From Acidimicrobiales bacterium (GTDB lineage: Bacteria > Actinomycetota > Acidimicrobiia > Acidimicrobiales > DATDAH01), in NCBI GenBank assembly GCA_016794585.1, contig JAEUJM010000019.1:98236-162235 (forward strand): a stretch of 64,000 nucleotides of DNA. The letters run 5' to 3'. Position numbers and translations under genes: made by a program. Every line of letters begins with the position of its first letter. Position 1 is the stretch's first letter. Positions 49,681-59,920 of the stretch are shown here, piece after piece. The notes under the pieces were generated by a model. It worked only from the letters and a program-made list of their open reading frames with translations, was not told the DNA's origin and searched no databases.

Positions 49681-49866
49681 TCACCAGCTGGCCTTGGTCA
49701 GACCGGGGATCTCCCCGGCGTGTGCCAGCTCGCGCAGGCAGAGACGGCAGAGCCCGAACTTGCGGTAGACGGCGCGGGGCCGGCCACAGCGGCGGCAGCG
49801 GGTGTACCCGCGCACCTTGTACTTGGGGGTGCGCTGCTGCTTCTCGACGAGTGCTTTCTTGGCCAT
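49681..49866 (-). CDS. rpsN: Ribosomal protein S14, type Z (zinc-binding)
   Basis: A 61-residue uS14 of the zinc-binding type: [20 protein letters not shown] supplies the two CxxC pairs, and the C terminus ends [11 protein letters not shown]. The ATG coincides with the end of rplE. The presence of this short form fits actinobacteria. Confidence 0.96.
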   Translation of the reverse strand: MAKKALVEKQQRTPKYKVRGYTRCRRCGRPRAVYRKFGLCRLCLRELAHAGEIPGLTKASW

Positions 49867-50441
49867 TACTGGTTCCCCTCACGGCGGAACGGGAAGCCGA
49901 AGGCGGCCAGGAGGGCCTTGCCTTCGGCATCGGTACGGGCGGTGGTGACGATGGTGATGTCCATGCCCCGGGTGTGGTCGACCGAGTCGTAGTCGACCTC
50001 GGGGAAGATGAGCTGCTCGGTGACGCCGAAGGTGTAGTTGCCCCGGCCGTCGAACGAGTTGGGGGGAAGACCGCGGAAGTCGCGGATGCGGGGGATGGAC
50101 AGGCTGATGAGCCGGTCGAGGAACTCCCACATGCGATCACCCCGGAGGGTGACCTTGGCGCCGATGGCGTTGCCCTCACGCAGCTTGAACTGGGCGATGG
50201 ACTTCTTCGCCTTGGTGACGAGCGGCTTCTGGCCGGTGATCACGGTGAGGTCGCGCACGGCACCCTCGAGGAGCGAGGAGTTGGCCACGGCCTCACCCAC
50301 GCCCATGTTGATCACGATCTTCTCGAAGCGGGGCACGTCCATGACGTTGCCCAGGCCGAGCTCGTCCTTCAGGGCGGCGCGGACCTCTTCGTTGTACCGG
50401 ACCTTGAAGCGCGGCACCGGGTAGGTGGTGGCGTCGGCCAT
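49866..50441 (-). CDS. rplE: Ribosomal protein L5
   Basis: A 191-residue uL5, which binds 5S r[34 protein letters not shown] and [19 protein letters not shown] are conserved. It is coupled to rplX (single-base junction) and to rpsN. Confidence 0.97.
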   Translation of the reverse strand: MADATTYPVPRFKVRYNEEVRAALKDELGLGNVMDVPRFEKIVINMGVGEAVANSSLLEGAVRDLTVITGQKPLVTKAKKSIAQFKLREGNAIGAKVTLRGDRMWEFLDRLISLSIPRIRDFRGLPPNSFDGRGNYTFGVTEQLIFPEVDYDSVDHTRGMDITIVTTARTDAEGKALLAAFGFPFRREGNQ

Positions 50442-50755
50442 CAGAGGTCACCTCCACACTTCTTGCAGGTCCGCACCTTGGTGCCGTCCGGGTCGAACCG
50501 GTAGCCGATGCGGGTGGGGCCACAGGACGAACACAAGATGGCGACGTTGGCCACCGGGATGGGCATGTCCTTGTCGATGATCCCGCCCTGCATGGTGGCG
50601 CGGGTGGGCTTCTGGTGCTTCTTGGCCACGTTGACACCGTCGACGATGACCTTGTTCTTCGCGGGCAGGGCGCGGGAGACCTCGCCCTCCTTGCCGCGGT
50701 CCTTGCCCGTGAGGACACGGACGCGGTCGCCCTTGCGGATCCTCATGCCGGCCAT
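50441..50755 (-). CDS. rplX: Ribosomal protein L24, CxxC form
   Basis: A 104-residue uL24, an early assembly protein. The KOW motif is in [20 protein letters not shown]. The C-terminal half has two cysteine pairs, ILCSSCG and TCKKCG, in place of the more usual residues, suggesting a zinc-ribbon form. I use the ATG at 50755 that overlaps the rplN stop (TGATG). Confidence 0.95.
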   Translation of the reverse strand: MAGMRIRKGDRVRVLTGKDRGKEGEVSRALPAKNKVIVDGVNVAKKHQKPTRATMQGGIIDKDMPIPVANVAILCSSCGPTRIGYRFDPDGTKVRTCKKCGGDL

Positions 50756-51123
50756 CACAAGACCTCCGGGGCCAGGGACACGATGCGCATGAACTTCTTG
50801 TCGCGCAGCTCACGGCCCACGGGGCCGAAGATGCGGGTGCCGCGGGGCTGGGCCTGCTCGTTCAAGAGCACGGCGGCGTTCTCGTCGAAGCGGATGTAGG
50901 ACCCGTCCGGACGGCGCTTCTCCTTCTTGGTGCGCACGACGACGCACTTGACGACGTCGCCCTTCTTCACGGCGGCACCGGGGATGGCGTCTTTGACGGT
51001 GGCGACGAAGACGTCACCGATGGAGGCGTACCGACGCTTCGAGCCGCCGAGCACCTTGATGCACAGCACCTCCTTGGCGCCCGAGTTGTCCGCCACGCGG
51101 AGGCGGGACTCCTGCTGGATCAC
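50755..51123 (-). CDS. rplN: Ribosomal protein L14
   Basis: A 122-residue uL14 at the subunit interface. [20 protein letters not shown] and [15 protein letters not shown] [17 protein letters not shown] are typical, with [19 protein letters not shown] at the C terminus. The GTG start at 51123 overlaps the rpsQ stop (GTGA), giving exactly the normal length. Confidence 0.96.
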   Translation of the reverse strand: MIQQESRLRVADNSGAKEVLCIKVLGGSKRRYASIGDVFVATVKDAIPGAAVKKGDVVKCVVVRTKKEKRRPDGSYIRFDENAAVLLNEQAQPRGTRIFGPVGRELRDKKFMRIVSLAPEVL

Positions 51124-51398
51124 TTGGCACGCTCCAGGACCTCGAGGACGCGCCAGCGCTTGTTCTTGCTGAGCGGGCGGGTCTCCTGCACGCGGACGCG
51201 GTCGCCGACGTTGAGGTCGTTGTCCTCGTCGTGCACGTAGAGCTTGGTGGTGCGCTGCATGGTCTTCGAGTAGCGCCGGTGGCGCACCCGGTCGGTCACC
51301 GAGACGACCGCGGTCTTGTCCATGGCGTTGGACGTGACCAGGCCGTCGCGCACCTTGCGGTTGTTGGGACGCTCGGCGGGCGTGGTGTCCTCGCTCAT
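51120..51398 (-). CDS. rpsQ: Ribosomal protein S17
   Basis: A 92-residue uS17. [40 protein letters not shown] and [15 protein letters not shown] are conserved. ATG overlaps the rpmC stop (ATGA). A short N-terminal lead ([12 protein letters not shown]) precedes the OB fold. Confidence 0.96.
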   Translation of the reverse strand: MSEDTTPAERPNNRKVRDGLVTSNAMDKTAVVSVTDRVRHRRYSKTMQRTTKLYVHDEDNDLNVGDRVRVQETRPLSKNKRWRVLEVLERAK

Positions 51399-51628
51399 GA
51401 TGCGTCCTCCTTCTGGGTGTTCTCGAGGGCTTCGGCCGCGGCGATCTCGCGGGCACGGAGCTCGGTGTGGAGTCGGGCGATGTCCCGCTTCAGCTGGCGG
51501 AGACGGGAGTAGTTGTCGAGCTGGCCGGTGACGTGCTGGAAGCGCAGGTTGAACAGCTCCTGCTTCGTCTCGGCGAGGCGGTCGACGAGTTCGTCGTCGG
51601 AGAGGTCGTGGATGACCGACGGTGCCAT
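51395..51628 (-). CDS. rpmC: Ribosomal protein L29
   Basis: A 77-residue uL29, a two-helix protein at the exit tunnel. [20 protein letters not shown] and [24 protein letters not shown] motifs are present. Coupled with rplP and rpsQ. Confidence 0.95.
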   Translation of the reverse strand: MAPSVIHDLSDDELVDRLAETKQELFNLRFQHVTGQLDNYSRLRQLKRDIARLHTELRAREIAAAEALENTQKEDAS

Positions 51629-52044
51629 CAGAGGGCCTCCTCACGGGACACGAAGCGGGCCTTGATGGGCAGCTTCTGGATGGCCCGCTCGAGGGCGGCG
51701 CGGGCGATGACCGGATCGGCGTACGAGAGCTCGAACATGATGCGGCCCGGCTTGACCACGGCCACCCACTTCTCCGGGTTGCCCTTGCCCGAGCCCATGC
51801 GGGTCTCGGCCGGCTTCTCGGTGATGGGCTTGTCCGGGAAGATGTTGATCCAGACCTTGCCGCCACGCTTGATGTGGCGGGTCATCGCGATACGGGCGGC
51901 CTCGATCTGGCGGGCGGTGATCCACCCGGGCTCGAGGGCCTGGATGCCGTAGTCGCCGTAGCTGACGGTGGTGGCACCCTTGGCCACGCCCTTGGTGCGC
52001 CCGCGGTGCTGCTTGCGGTGCTTGACCTTCCTGGGCATCAACAT
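51628..52044 (-). CDS. rplP: Ribosomal protein L16
   Basis: A 138-residue uL16 near the peptidyl transferase centre. It starts [15 protein letters not shown], the standard N terminus, at ATG 52044, and shows [20 protein letters not shown] and [18 protein letters not shown]. It follows rpsC by one base. Confidence 0.97.
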   Translation of the reverse strand: MLMPRKVKHRKQHRGRTKGVAKGATTVSYGDYGIQALEPGWITARQIEAARIAMTRHIKRGGKVWINIFPDKPITEKPAETRMGSGKGNPEKWVAVVKPGRIMFELSYADPVIARAALERAIQKLPIKARFVSREEAL

Positions 52045-52045
52045 G

Positions 52046-52945
52046 TCACTCGTCTCCCGGCCGGAAGTGCGGGGTCTCGTGGTGCTCGCGGGTGGAGCGC
52101 TCGATCTCCTCCTCCTCGGCGAGCAGGCGCTCGAGCTCGGGGTCGGCCTCCTTGACGAGCGGGGCCACCTCCTCGGGCGCGGGGGCTTCGGTGTCCTCGG
52201 AGCGACGGCGGGCCGCCGAGGAGGACACGACCTTGCGGGCCTCGCCGGGAGCGGCGGAGTCGCCGACCGCCAGGGCGGCCTCACGGGAGATCTTGTCCTC
52301 GACCACGGTCTTGTAGGGCAGGATGTCGCCCTTGTAGATCCACACCTTCACGCCGATCCGGCCGTAAGTGGTGCGGGCCTCGCGGAAGCCGTAGTCGATG
52401 TCGGCCCGCAGCGTGTGCAGCGGCACCCGACCCTCGCGGTACCACTCGGTGCGGGCCATCTCGGAGCCGCCGAGGCGGCCCGAGCACTGGACCCGGATGC
52501 CGAGGGCGCCGGCCTTCTGGGCGCTCTGCACTGCTCGCTTCATGGCCCGGCGGAACGCCACCCGGCCGGCGAGCTGGTCGGCGACGCCCTGGGCGATCAG
52601 CGCGGCGTCGAGCTCGGGCTGCTTGATCTCCTGGATGTTGAGCTGCACCTGGGCGTTGCCCGAGATGGCGGTGAGGCCGGCGCGAAGGCGGTCGGCCTCG
52701 GCGCCGCGACGGCCGATGACGATGCCGGGGCGGGCGGTGTGCACGTCGATGCGCAGGCGGTCACGAGACCGCTCGACCTCGATGCGGCTGATGGCCGCGT
52801 GCGGGAGCTGCGTCATCAGGTAGTCGCGGATCTTCCAATCCTCGATCACGTAGTCCGCGTACTCGTTGCGGTTGGCGAACCACCGCGACTTCCAGTCGGT
52901 GGTGACCCCGAGGCGGAAGCCGTACGGGTTGACTTTCTGGCCCAT
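52046..52945 (-). CDS. rpsC: Ribosomal protein S3 with acidic C-terminal extension
   Basis: uS3 core (about 1-215): [22 protein letters not shown] motif [15 protein letters not shown] and the C-terminal [16 protein letters not shown]. The total of 299 residues includes about 80 residues of charged, Glu-rich tail ([20 protein letters not shown]). Such extensions occur in actinobacteria but this is on the long side. Confidence 0.95.
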   Translation of the reverse strand: MGQKVNPYGFRLGVTTDWKSRWFANRNEYADYVIEDWKIRDYLMTQLPHAAISRIEVERSRDRLRIDVHTARPGIVIGRRGAEADRLRAGLTAISGNAQVQLNIQEIKQPELDAALIAQGVADQLAGRVAFRRAMKRAVQSAQKAGALGIRVQCSGRLGGSEMARTEWYREGRVPLHTLRADIDYGFREARTTYGRIGVKVWIYKGDILPYKTVVEDKISREAALAVGDSAAPGEARKVVSSSAARRRSEDTEAPAPEEVAPLVKEADPELERLLAEEEEIERSTREHHETPHFRPGDE

Positions 52946-53691
52946 CAGTCCTGCTCCTCGGTTGCATCGTCGGCGGCGTCGGCATCGGCCTCCGCCTCTT
53001 CGACGACCTCGTCGTCGGTGCCGGCCTCGGCGACCGCTTCTTCGACGGCCTCCTCATCGGCGGCGTCGTCGTCCGCGGTCTCGCCCTCGGCGCTGTCGGT
53101 CGCCTCGGCCGTCGTGGTCTCGTCGACCGCGTCGGCCGGAACCTCGTCCTCGACGACCTCTTCGGTGGCCTCGGCCTCGGCGGCCTTGGCCTCGGTGGCG
53201 ACGTCCTCGCCCCGGCTGCGGGCGACCCGGCGCCGGCGCGAGGCGGCGGCGTCACGGGTACGGCTGCGACCACCGGAGGAGGCGGCCTTGGCCTCGTCCC
53301 GGCGACGGATGGCGGCCATCTGGTCGTCGGAGAAGCGGCTGACGATCACCGTGATGTGACACGTGCGCTTGCGGATGCGGGTGGCACGGCCACGGGCACG
53401 GGGGCGCCAGCGCTTCAGGGTCGGGCCCTCATCGGCGTAGCAGGCCGACACGAAGAGCTCGTCGGCGGGCAGCGAGTCGTTGTGCTCGGCGTTGGCCACG
53501 GCCGAGGCCAGGCACTTGCCGATCACGATGGCGGGGTCGCGCTCGGAGAACTGGAGGATCTCGAGGGCGCGCCCGACGGGCTCGCCCCGGATGAGGTCGA
53601 GGACCTCACGGGCCTTGTAGGCCGAGAAGCGGGCGTGGCGCACCTGGGCACGGGTGCCCGGACGCTCGTTGGTCTTGACGCCGAAGGCCAT
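52945..53691 (-). CDS. rplV: Ribosomal protein L22 with long low-complexity C-terminal extension
   Basis: uL22 core in residues 1-120 ([49 protein letters not shown]). It is followed by about 125 extra residues: first basic ([20 protein letters not shown]), then strongly acidic and Ala-rich ([18 protein letters not shown]). The protein is more than twice the usual length. The tail begins near the cytoplasmic side of the ribosome exit port. In frame and coupled to both neighbours. Confidence 0.94.
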   Translation of the reverse strand: MAFGVKTNERPGTRAQVRHARFSAYKAREVLDLIRGEPVGRALEILQFSERDPAIVIGKCLASAVANAEHNDSLPADELFVSACYADEGPTLKRWRPRARGRATRIRKRTCHITVIVSRFSDDQMAAIRRRDEAKAASSGGRSRTRDAAASRRRRVARSRGEDVATEAKAAEAEATEEVVEDEVPADAVDETTTAEATDSAEGETADDDAADEEAVEEAVAEAGTDDEVVEEAEADADAADDATEEQD

Positions 53692-53966
53692 CAGCGACCC
53701 GACCGTTCCTGGCCCGCGTGGAAGCGGAAGGTCCGCGTGGGAGCGAACTCGCCGAGCTTGTGGCCGACCATGGACTCGGTGACGTACACGGGCACGTGCT
53801 TGCGGCCGTCGTGCACGGCGATGGTGTGGCCCACCATCTCCGGGATCACGGTGGAGCGACGCGACCAGGTCTTGATCACGCTCTTTTCGTTCTTGGCGTT
53901 CAGGGCGTCGACCTTCTTCAACAGGTGGTCGTCGACGAACGGCCCCTTCTTCAGGCTGCGTGGCAT
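53691..53966 (-). CDS. rpsS: Ribosomal protein S19
   Basis: A 91-residue uS19 of the small-subunit head. [39 protein letters not shown] and the [18 protein letters not shown] block are conserved. It lies between rplB and rplV and shares its last base with the start of rplV. Confidence 0.97.
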   Translation of the reverse strand: MPRSLKKGPFVDDHLLKKVDALNAKNEKSVIKTWSRRSTVIPEMVGHTIAVHDGRKHVPVYVTESMVGHKLGEFAPTRTFRFHAGQERSGR

Positions 53967-53971
53967 GCCAA

Positions 53972-54808
53972 CTACCTCCGGGAGCCGCGGGTACGTCGGC
54001 GGCGGACGATCAGCTTCTGGGATTCCTTGTTCTGGTCACGCGTGCGGCCCTCGGGCTTGCCCCACGGCGACACCGGGTGGCGACCACCCGAGGTCTTGCC
54101 CTCGCCACCACCGAGCGGGTGGTCGACGGGGTTCATGGCCACACCACGGGTCTGGGGGCGGACGCCCTTCCAGCGGTTGCGGCCGGCCTTGCCGATCTTG
54201 ACCAGCTCGGCCTCGCTGTTGCCGACCTCACCGACCGTGGCGCGGCAGTCGATCGGCACGCGGCGCATCTCGGTGCTCGGCAGGCGCAGGGTGGCGAAGT
54301 CGCCCTCCTTGGCCACCAGCTGGACGCTGGCGCCGGCGCTGCGGGCCATCTTGGCGCCGCCGCCGGGCTTCAGCTCGACGTTGTGCACCGTGGTGCCGAC
54401 GGGGATGTAGCGCATGGGCAGGGCGTTGCCGGGCCGGATCTCCGAGCCGTGGCCGCTCTGCAGCACGTCGCCGACGGAGACCTTGTCGGGGGCGATGATG
54501 TAGCGCTTCTCGCCGTCCACGTAGTGGAGCAGCAGGATGCGGCAGTTGCGGTTGGGGTCGTACTCGACCGCCGCCACCTTCGCGGGGACGCCGTCCTTCG
54601 TGCGCTTGAAGTCGATGACGCGGTAGCGCTGCTTGTGGCCACCGCCCTTGTGGCGGGCGGTCTTGCGCCCGACGTTGTTGCGGCCGCCGGTCTTCGGCTT
54701 GGGCGCGAGCAGCGAGCGCTCGGGCGTCGTCTTGGTGATCTCCGAGAAGTCCGAGGACGTCTGGAAGCGCCGGCCGGCGCTCGTGGGCTTGCGTTTGCGG
54801 ATGGCCAT
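53972..54808 (-). CDS. rplB: Ribosomal protein L2
   Basis: A 278-residue uL2, essential for peptidyl transfer and subunit joining. [39 protein letters not shown], and the functional [19 protein letters not shown] histidine region are intact. I start at ATG 54808 ([12 protein letters not shown]). Confidence 0.97.
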   Translation of the reverse strand: MAIRKRKPTSAGRRFQTSSDFSEITKTTPERSLLAPKPKTGGRNNVGRKTARHKGGGHKQRYRVIDFKRTKDGVPAKVAAVEYDPNRNCRILLLHYVDGEKRYIIAPDKVSVGDVLQSGHGSEIRPGNALPMRYIPVGTTVHNVELKPGGGAKMARSAGASVQLVAKEGDFATLRLPSTEMRRVPIDCRATVGEVGNSEAELVKIGKAGRNRWKGVRPQTRGVAMNPVDHPLGGGEGKTSGGRHPVSPWGKPEGRTRDQNKESQKLIVRRRRTRGSRR

Positions 54809-54815
54809 CGGTGTC

Positions 54816-55106
54816 CTATCCCTCGAACAGGTCGATCGAGTCACCCTCGGCCAGGGTGACGAGGGCGCGCTTGGTGTCGGGCCGCGTGCCGTAGGTGAAC
54901 GACTTGCGGTTGCGCTTGCGCTTGCCCTTGCGGTTGAGCGTGTTGACCTTGACCACCTTCACCCCGAAGATCGCCTGGACCGCATCGCGGATCTCGGGCT
55001 TCGAGGCGCCGGTGTGGACCTTGAACGTGTACACGTTGTCCTCGAGCAGCCCGTAGGACTTCTCGCTGACCACGGGCTCGAGGATGACGTCGCGGGGGTC
55101 CTTCAC
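54816..55106 (-). CDS. rplW: Ribosomal protein L23
   Basis: A 96-residue uL23, docking site for trigger factor and SRP at the tunnel exit. [37 protein letters not shown] and [16 protein letters not shown] are conserved. Overlaps rplD by four bases. Confidence 0.96.
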   Translation of the reverse strand: MKDPRDVILEPVVSEKSYGLLEDNVYTFKVHTGASKPEIRDAVQAIFGVKVVKVNTLNRKGKRKRNRKSFTYGTRPDTKRALVTLAEGDSIDLFEG

Positions 55107-55759
55107 GATGCCGTCTCCTCGTCCTCGGTGGTGGTGTCGTCGGTGGCTGCGTCGTCGGCGGTGGTGGCCGGCGCGTCGCCCGAAGGCAGCGTGGCGGTGG
55201 TGAAGATCACCCAGTCCGAGACCAACACGTCGTAGGCGTTGAGCTCGGCGGGGCTGATGGTGTGCACCTCACCGAGGTTGCGGAAGCTCTTCCATGCGTC
55301 GGTGTCGGACGGCTCGATCACGACGAGCGAGCGACCCTCGACCCCGAGGTCGGCCAGCGCGGCGACCGCGGCCTTGGTGGACGGAGCGTCGAAGCCCCAG
55401 CTCTCCACGACCAGGACCTTGTCCTCGGCCGCCCGGTCCGACAGCGCCGAGCGCAGGGCCAGCTTGACCATCTTCTTGGGGGTGCGCTGCGCGTAGCTGC
55501 GCGGCTTCGGCCCGAGGGCCACGCCGCCGCCACGCCACTGCGGCGACCGGATCGAGCCCTGGCGAGCACGGCCGGTGCCCTTCTGCTTCCAGGGCTTGGC
55601 GCCACCGCCGCGCACGTCGGCACGGGTCTTGGTGCTCTGCGTGCCGGCCCGGCGGGCCGCCAGCTGGGCGGTGACCACCTGGTGGAGCACGGCCTGGTTG
55701 GGCTCGATGCCGAAGACGGCCTCGTCGAGCTTCGCCTTCTTCACGACCTTGACGGACAT
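55103..55759 (-). CDS. rplD: Ribosomal protein L4
   Basis: A 218-residue uL4, whose loop lines the exit tunnel. The tunnel loop is [20 protein letters not shown], followed by [19 protein letters not shown] short acidic tail ([17 protein letters not shown]) ends the protein. It is coupled to rplC (TGATG) and rplW. In E. coli L4 represses its own operon; see the leader upstream of rplC. Confidence 0.96.
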   Translation of the reverse strand: MSVKVVKKAKLDEAVFGIEPNQAVLHQVVTAQLAARRAGTQSTKTRADVRGGGAKPWKQKGTGRARQGSIRSPQWRGGGVALGPKPRSYAQRTPKKMVKLALRSALSDRAAEDKVLVVESWGFDAPSTKAAVAALADLGVEGRSLVVIEPSDTDAWKSFRNLGEVHTISPAELNAYDVLVSDWVIFTTATLPSGDAPATTADDAATDDTTTEDEETAS

Positions 55760-56406
55760 CAGCTCTTCACCCCGGCTTTCACGGCGTTGCGGATGAGCAC
55801 GATCCCGCCCTTGGGGCCGGGGACCGCGCCACGGACGAGCAGCAGGTCCCGCTCGGCGTCGGCCTCGACCACGGTGAGGTTCAGCGTGGTGACGCGCTCA
55901 CCGCCGGTGCGGCCGGCCATGCGGGTGCCCTTGAACACCCGGGCCGGGGTGGCGCAGGCGCCGATCGACCCGGGCATGCGGTGCACGCGGTGGGCACCGT
56001 GCGAAGCGCGCTGGCCCTTGAAGCCGTGACGCTTCATGACGCCGGCGTAGCCCTTGCCCTTGCTGACCGCGGTCACGTCGATGAGGTCGCCTTGGGCCAG
56101 CACGTCGACCTTGATCTCCTGACCGACCTCGTAGGCGCTCACGTCGTCGAGGCGGAGCTCGACGAGGCGGGCCCCTGCGTCGACGCCGGCCTTGGCGAAG
56201 TGCCCGGCCTTCGGCTGGGTGAGCTTGGAGGCGTCACGGTGACCGAAGGTCACCTGCAGCGCGCTGTAGCCGTCGGTCTCGGGGGTCTTGATCTGCACGA
56301 TGCGGCACGGCGCGACCTTGACCATGGTCACGGGCACGACGCGGTTGTTCTCGTCCCAGACCTGGGTCATGCCGACTTTCTCGCCGACGATTGCCTTTGT
56401 CGCCAT
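55759..56406 (-). CDS. rplC: Ribosomal protein L3
   Basis: A 215-residue uL3 near the peptidyl transferase centre. [37 protein letters not shown] and [20 protein letters not shown] are typical. It normally follows rpsJ directly; here it is the first gene after a 7.3-kb interruption and has a 190-base upstream region with hairpins and a promoter-like hexamer. Confidence 0.97.
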   Translation of the reverse strand: MATKAIVGEKVGMTQVWDENNRVVPVTMVKVAPCRIVQIKTPETDGYSALQVTFGHRDASKLTQPKAGHFAKAGVDAGARLVELRLDDVSAYEVGQEIKVDVLAQGDLIDVTAVSKGKGYAGVMKRHGFKGQRASHGAHRVHRMPGSIGACATPARVFKGTRMAGRTGGERVTTLNLTVVEADAERDLLLVRGAVPGPKGGIVLIRNAVKAGVKS

Positions 56407-56425
56407 CGGGGTGTCTCTTTCTCGG

Positions 56426-56485
56426 ACGGGCGAGGGTGCCCGTTCACGCGAACGCTCCGCAGGAGGTCAGACCCCCGGCGGAGCG
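56426..56485 (-). promoter_or_regulatory. Structured leader of rplC (two hairpins)
   Basis: Upstream of rplC, CGCTCCGC (56453-56460) can pair with GCGGAGCG (56478-56485), and ACGGGC (56426-56431) with GCCCGT (56438-56443). They sit between a candidate -10 and the rplC start and could be an autoregulatory ribosomal-protein leader. Sequence shows the repeats; regulation is inferred. Confidence 0.35.
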
Positions 56486-56552
56486 CGGTTCAGGTTGTGC
56501 CACGTGGTTCCTGCGAGCAGGCGCACGCGGACGTCAGTTGCGAAGCCGGATC

Positions 56553-56558
56553 ACTCTA
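56553..56558 (-). promoter_or_regulatory. Candidate -10 element for the rplC operon
   Basis: TAGAGT on the minus strand, about 150 bases before rplC, fits TANNNT. A local promoter is needed if the block upstream is not read through. No clear -35. Confidence 0.3.
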
Positions 56559-56596
56559 TCGGGGCCGATCGCGTTCCCGCCAACCGACCCCTGGGC

Positions 56597-59029
56597 TCAG
56601 CGCCCGGGATCGTCGGCCAGCACGGCGTTGACCACCTGGGCCCCGCCGGCGGGCAGCGAGAGCACCGCGGCCGCCTCGATGGCGACCGCAGGCTGGTTGT
56701 CGTGCCACTCGACGAGCGTCGCCGCGGTCGGGTCGACGAATTCGACCCGGTAACCGGTGCCCGGGTGCAGGCCCGAGATCACGTAGCTGCCCGAGGCGTT
56801 GGTGGTCGCCCCCCGCATGCGGCCGGTGTCGAAGTCCGTGGCCACCACGAACACGCCGGCCATGGCGCCGCCCGGGCCCGTCACCATGCCACTGAGGGTG
56901 GCCGGGTTCGTGGCCGCCGGCACACCGCTGGCCGCGAGGGCCGCGTCCACGGTCACGGTGGCGCCGGCGTTCACCACCACGAGGTCCTCGGGCGCGACTT
57001 GGGTGATGAAGGCGTGGTCCTCGTGCCACTCCAGGGCGGCACCCTGGAGCGGGTCGATGAACACGAGGGTGTAGCGCCCGGGGGGCACCGCGAGGTCGTA
57101 GCCGCCCGTCGCATCCGTGAACCCGGCGCGGGCCAGGCCGAACGAGCCCCACTGGACCGCGGCGACGAAGGCACCCGCGAGGGGACCACCGGGGCCGGTC
57201 ACGGTCCCGTCGATGGCGCCCGACGCCGCGAAGCGCTGGATCCGGTGGTTGTCGCGGTCGGCGACGAACACGTTGCCGAAGGGGTCGGCGGCGACGCCGG
57301 TGGGGTTCTCGAGGTTGCCGAAGGTGAGCCCGAGGCCTTGTGTCCCCCAGCTCGCGAGGACGTCGCCTTCGGGGGTGAAGGTCTGGACCAGGTCGATGAG
57401 GTCGTCCACCACCGAGATGCTCCCGTCCGGACCCACGGTCACCTGGCGACCGGAGGTGAAGGTGCCGGGGCCGGCGCCGGGCTCGCCCCAGGCCTCGACG
57501 AAGGCACCCGCCTCGGTGAAGACCTGCACGCAGTCCCCGCTGCGGTCGCTCACGTACACACGGCCGTCGGTGTCGACGGCCACGCCGCCCGGGGCGGTGA
57601 GGTTGCCGGTGCAGGGCGCGCCGACGCTGCCGAACCGGCGGAGGAAGCTGCCCTGGTCGTCGAACGCCTCGATCTCGTCGTCACCGTCGTCGACCACGAA
57701 GAGGTCACCCGAGACCGGGCTGATCGCGATCGCCGTGGCGCCGGCCGCAGCCCATTGGCGCAGCTGGGCGCCGGTTGCGCTGAAGGCCGTGACCGTCCCC
57801 GGGGTCACCACGTAGATCGTGCCGTCGTCGCCGACCGCCACCCCGGTCACCCCGACCGTGCCGGGGATGGTGAGCAGCGTCGGGCCGTCGGGAGCGTGTT
57901 TGGTGACGCGGTCGTTGCCGGTGTCGGCGGCATAGACGTTGCCCTCGGCGTCGGTGGCGAGCTGGCCGAGGGTGTCGAACTGCCCTGGCCCCGAACCGCT
58001 GGTGCCGAAGGCCCGGACGAAGGGCGGCGCCGGTCCGGCGAAGCCGAAGCGCTGCACCCGGTGGTTCGAGGTGTCGGCGACGAACAGGTTGCCGCGTACG
58101 TCGATGCCGACGTCCTCCGCCGACTTGAACTGGCCGTCGCCGGTGCCCGTCTCGCCCTGCTCCTGGAGGTAGACGCCGTTCAGGTCGAACCGTTGCAGCC
58201 GGTCGTTCCCGGTGTCGATCACCACGAACTCGAACGAGACGGGGTCGTACACGATGCCGCGCGGTGCCTCGAACTGGCCCGGGCCCGACCCGGTGCCGCC
58301 GTAGCTGGCAGCGAACACACCCGAGCTGTTGAAGCGCTGCACCCGGTCGTTCCCGGAATCGGCCACGTACACGACGTTGGACCCCACTGCGACGTCGGAG
58401 GGGATCGAGAACTGACCGTTGGCCGAGCCGGTGGACCCCCACTTCCCCAGGAACGCGCCGGTGTTCGAGAACCTCTGGACGCGGTCGTTGCCGGTGTCGG
58501 CCACGTAGACCGTGCCGTTGGGGTCGAGCGCGATGCCGCGCGGGTTGCGGAACTGGCCGTCGCCGCTGCCGAGGCTCCCCCAGGCGGTGACGAAGGTCCC
58601 CGTCGAGGTGAACTTCTGGACCCTGTGGTTCAGGCGGTCGACCACGTAGACGTTGCCCGCCGAGTCCACGGCGACGCCGCGCGGATCGTTGAACCGGCCG
58701 TTGGTGGTGCCGAGCCGGCCCCACTTGCGGACGAAGGCACCGTCCCGGGTGAAGACCTGGATCCGGTTGTTGACGCTGTCGGCGACGTACACCTGGTCGG
58801 TCACCGGGCTGAAGGCGACCCCCTTGGGGCTGCTGAACAACCCGTTGGTCGCTCCCTGAGACCCCCAGGTCAGGTTGAACGCGGGCAGGGGGCCGGCACT
58901 GGCCGAGGGCCCCGTGGCGACCACCGCCAACGAGGTGGCGAGCACCACCACCGCCGCCGCGCACCACGCCGTCCTCCGTGCCCGGACGCGACCACGCGCC
59001 CGCCCTGCGCTGCCTCCGGCCCTCGGCAT
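56597..59029 (-). CDS. Secreted NHL-repeat protein with two carboxypeptidase-regulatory-like domains
   Basis: An 810-residue exported protein. After a basic N terminus and a signal peptide (WCAAAVVVLATSLAVVATG, cleavage likely after ASA) come about a dozen NHL repeats of the type GQFRNPRGIALDPNGTVYVA, which should form two beta-propellers. Residues from about 606 on hold two Ig-like carboxypeptidase-regulatory domains (GTVTGPGGPLAGAFVA and GMVTGPGGAMAGVFVV). I use ATG 59029, preferred over a TTG three codons upstream. NHL propellers bind proteins, sugars or RNA; the partner is unknown. It lies in the block between rpsJ and rplC. Confidence 0.85.
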   Translation of the reverse strand: MPRAGGSAGRARGRVRARRTAWCAAAVVVLATSLAVVATGPSASAGPLPAFNLTWGSQGATNGLFSSPKGVAFSPVTDQVYVADSVNNRIQVFTRDGAFVRKWGRLGTTNGRFNDPRGVAVDSAGNVYVVDRLNHRVQKFTSTGTFVTAWGSLGSGDGQFRNPRGIALDPNGTVYVADTGNDRVQRFSNTGAFLGKWGSTGSANGQFSIPSDVAVGSNVVYVADSGNDRVQRFNSSGVFAASYGGTGSGPGQFEAPRGIVYDPVSFEFVVIDTGNDRLQRFDLNGVYLQEQGETGTGDGQFKSAEDVGIDVRGNLFVADTSNHRVQRFGFAGPAPPFVRAFGTSGSGPGQFDTLGQLATDAEGNVYAADTGNDRVTKHAPDGPTLLTIPGTVGVTGVAVGDDGTIYVVTPGTVTAFSATGAQLRQWAAAGATAIAISPVSGDLFVVDDGDDEIEAFDDQGSFLRRFGSVGAPCTGNLTAPGGVAVDTDGRVYVSDRSGDCVQVFTEAGAFVEAWGEPGAGPGTFTSGRQVTVGPDGSISVVDDLIDLVQTFTPEGDVLASWGTQGLGLTFGNLENPTGVAADPFGNVFVADRDNHRIQRFAASGAIDGTVTGPGGPLAGAFVAAVQWGSFGLARAGFTDATGGYDLAVPPGRYTLVFIDPLQGAALEWHEDHAFITQVAPEDLVVVNAGATVTVDAALAASGVPAATNPATLSGMVTGPGGAMAGVFVVATDFDTGRMRGATTNASGSYVISGLHPGTGYRVEFVDPTAATLVEWHDNQPAVAIEAAAVLSLPAGGAQVVNAVLADDPGR

Positions 59030-59157
59030 GGTGCACAACCTAGACGAGCGCGATGGCGCGGCGGCCGGCCGGGTGATCGGTCCCGAGTACCATGGGAATG
59101 CGCGGGCGGGTGGGTCCCGTCCCGGTGCGAACGCACCGACTGCCCTCGGAGGACGCC

Positions 59158-59883
59158 GTGACCGCAGACGTGCTCCCCCCGGATCCTCCGGTGCCGGCGT
59201 CCGACGTCCCGTCCGACGCCTTGGCGGCCGACCTGTTGCTCGCGCTCACCCACGACCTGCGGTCCCCGCTGGCGACGGTCATCCATGCGGCCGAGCTCCT
59301 CGCCGGCGGCCGGCTGGCCCCGGACGGGCCCGAATGGCGTCGCGCCCTCGCACTGCTGACGGAGAGCGCCGGCGACCTGCAGCGGACGAACGAGGACCTG
59401 CTCCTCCTGGAGCGGGTGGTGCGCGCCGAGGAGCACGTGGCGCTGCCGATCGACGAGATCGACGTCGCCGAGGTCGCTCGGTCGGCCCAGGCCGCCACCC
59501 GCGCCCGCGACCGAGAGGTTGACCTCGACGGCGCGTCGGTGTCGGCCCGGGTCAACCGCACCCTGCTGCGCCACCTGTTCGAAGCGCTGCTGGACAACGC
59601 CGCGCTGCACACGGGCCCGGCCGACCGCATCGGCGTGGAGGCTCGACGCCAGGGCGACCGACTCCTGCTCGTCGTCTGGGACAGCGGGCCCGGCGTGGCG
59701 GCCTCGGATCGGGAGACGGTGTTCCTGCCGTTCCGCCGCGGGTCCGTCACCGCCGGCGACGGCGTTGGGGTCGGCCTGCACCTCGTCGCCCGGTTCGCGG
59801 CGGCGCTCGGGGGTCGGGCGTGGGTGGAGGACGGTCCCGAGGGTGGCGCACGCTTCTGCGTCGACCTCGCGATCGCCCCCTAA
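59158..59883 (+). CDS. Orphan sensor histidine kinase core without input domain
   Basis: A 241-residue kinase with the H box LLALTHDLRSPLATVIHAAEL (phosphoryl His32), the N box LLDNAALH (Asn147), G1 WDSGPGVA, the F box VFLPFRRGS and G2 GDGVGVGLHL. It lacks membrane helices, PAS, GAF or HAMP. GTG start with GGAGGA just upstream. No response regulator gene is nearby, so it is an orphan. Its input would have to be another protein or a soluble signal. Confidence 0.82.
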   Translation: MTADVLPPDPPVPASDVPSDALAADLLLALTHDLRSPLATVIHAAELLAGGRLAPDGPEWRRALALLTESAGDLQRTNEDLLLLERVVRAEEHVALPIDEIDVAEVARSAQAATRARDREVDLDGASVSARVNRTLLRHLFEALLDNAALHTGPADRIGVEARRQGDRLLLVVWDSGPGVAASDRETVFLPFRRGSVTAGDGVGVGLHLVARFAAALGGRAWVEDGPEGGARFCVDLAIAP

Positions 59884-59920
59884 TCTTTGCGCGCGCACGT
59901 TTCTCTGCAACACTCGACCC

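Noticed and set aside
56288..59161. A long open frame on the plus strand opposite the NHL-repeat gene
   Set aside because: The minus-strand NHL repeats with signal peptide are unmistakable; the opposite frame is a Gly/Arg/Val-rich shadow.
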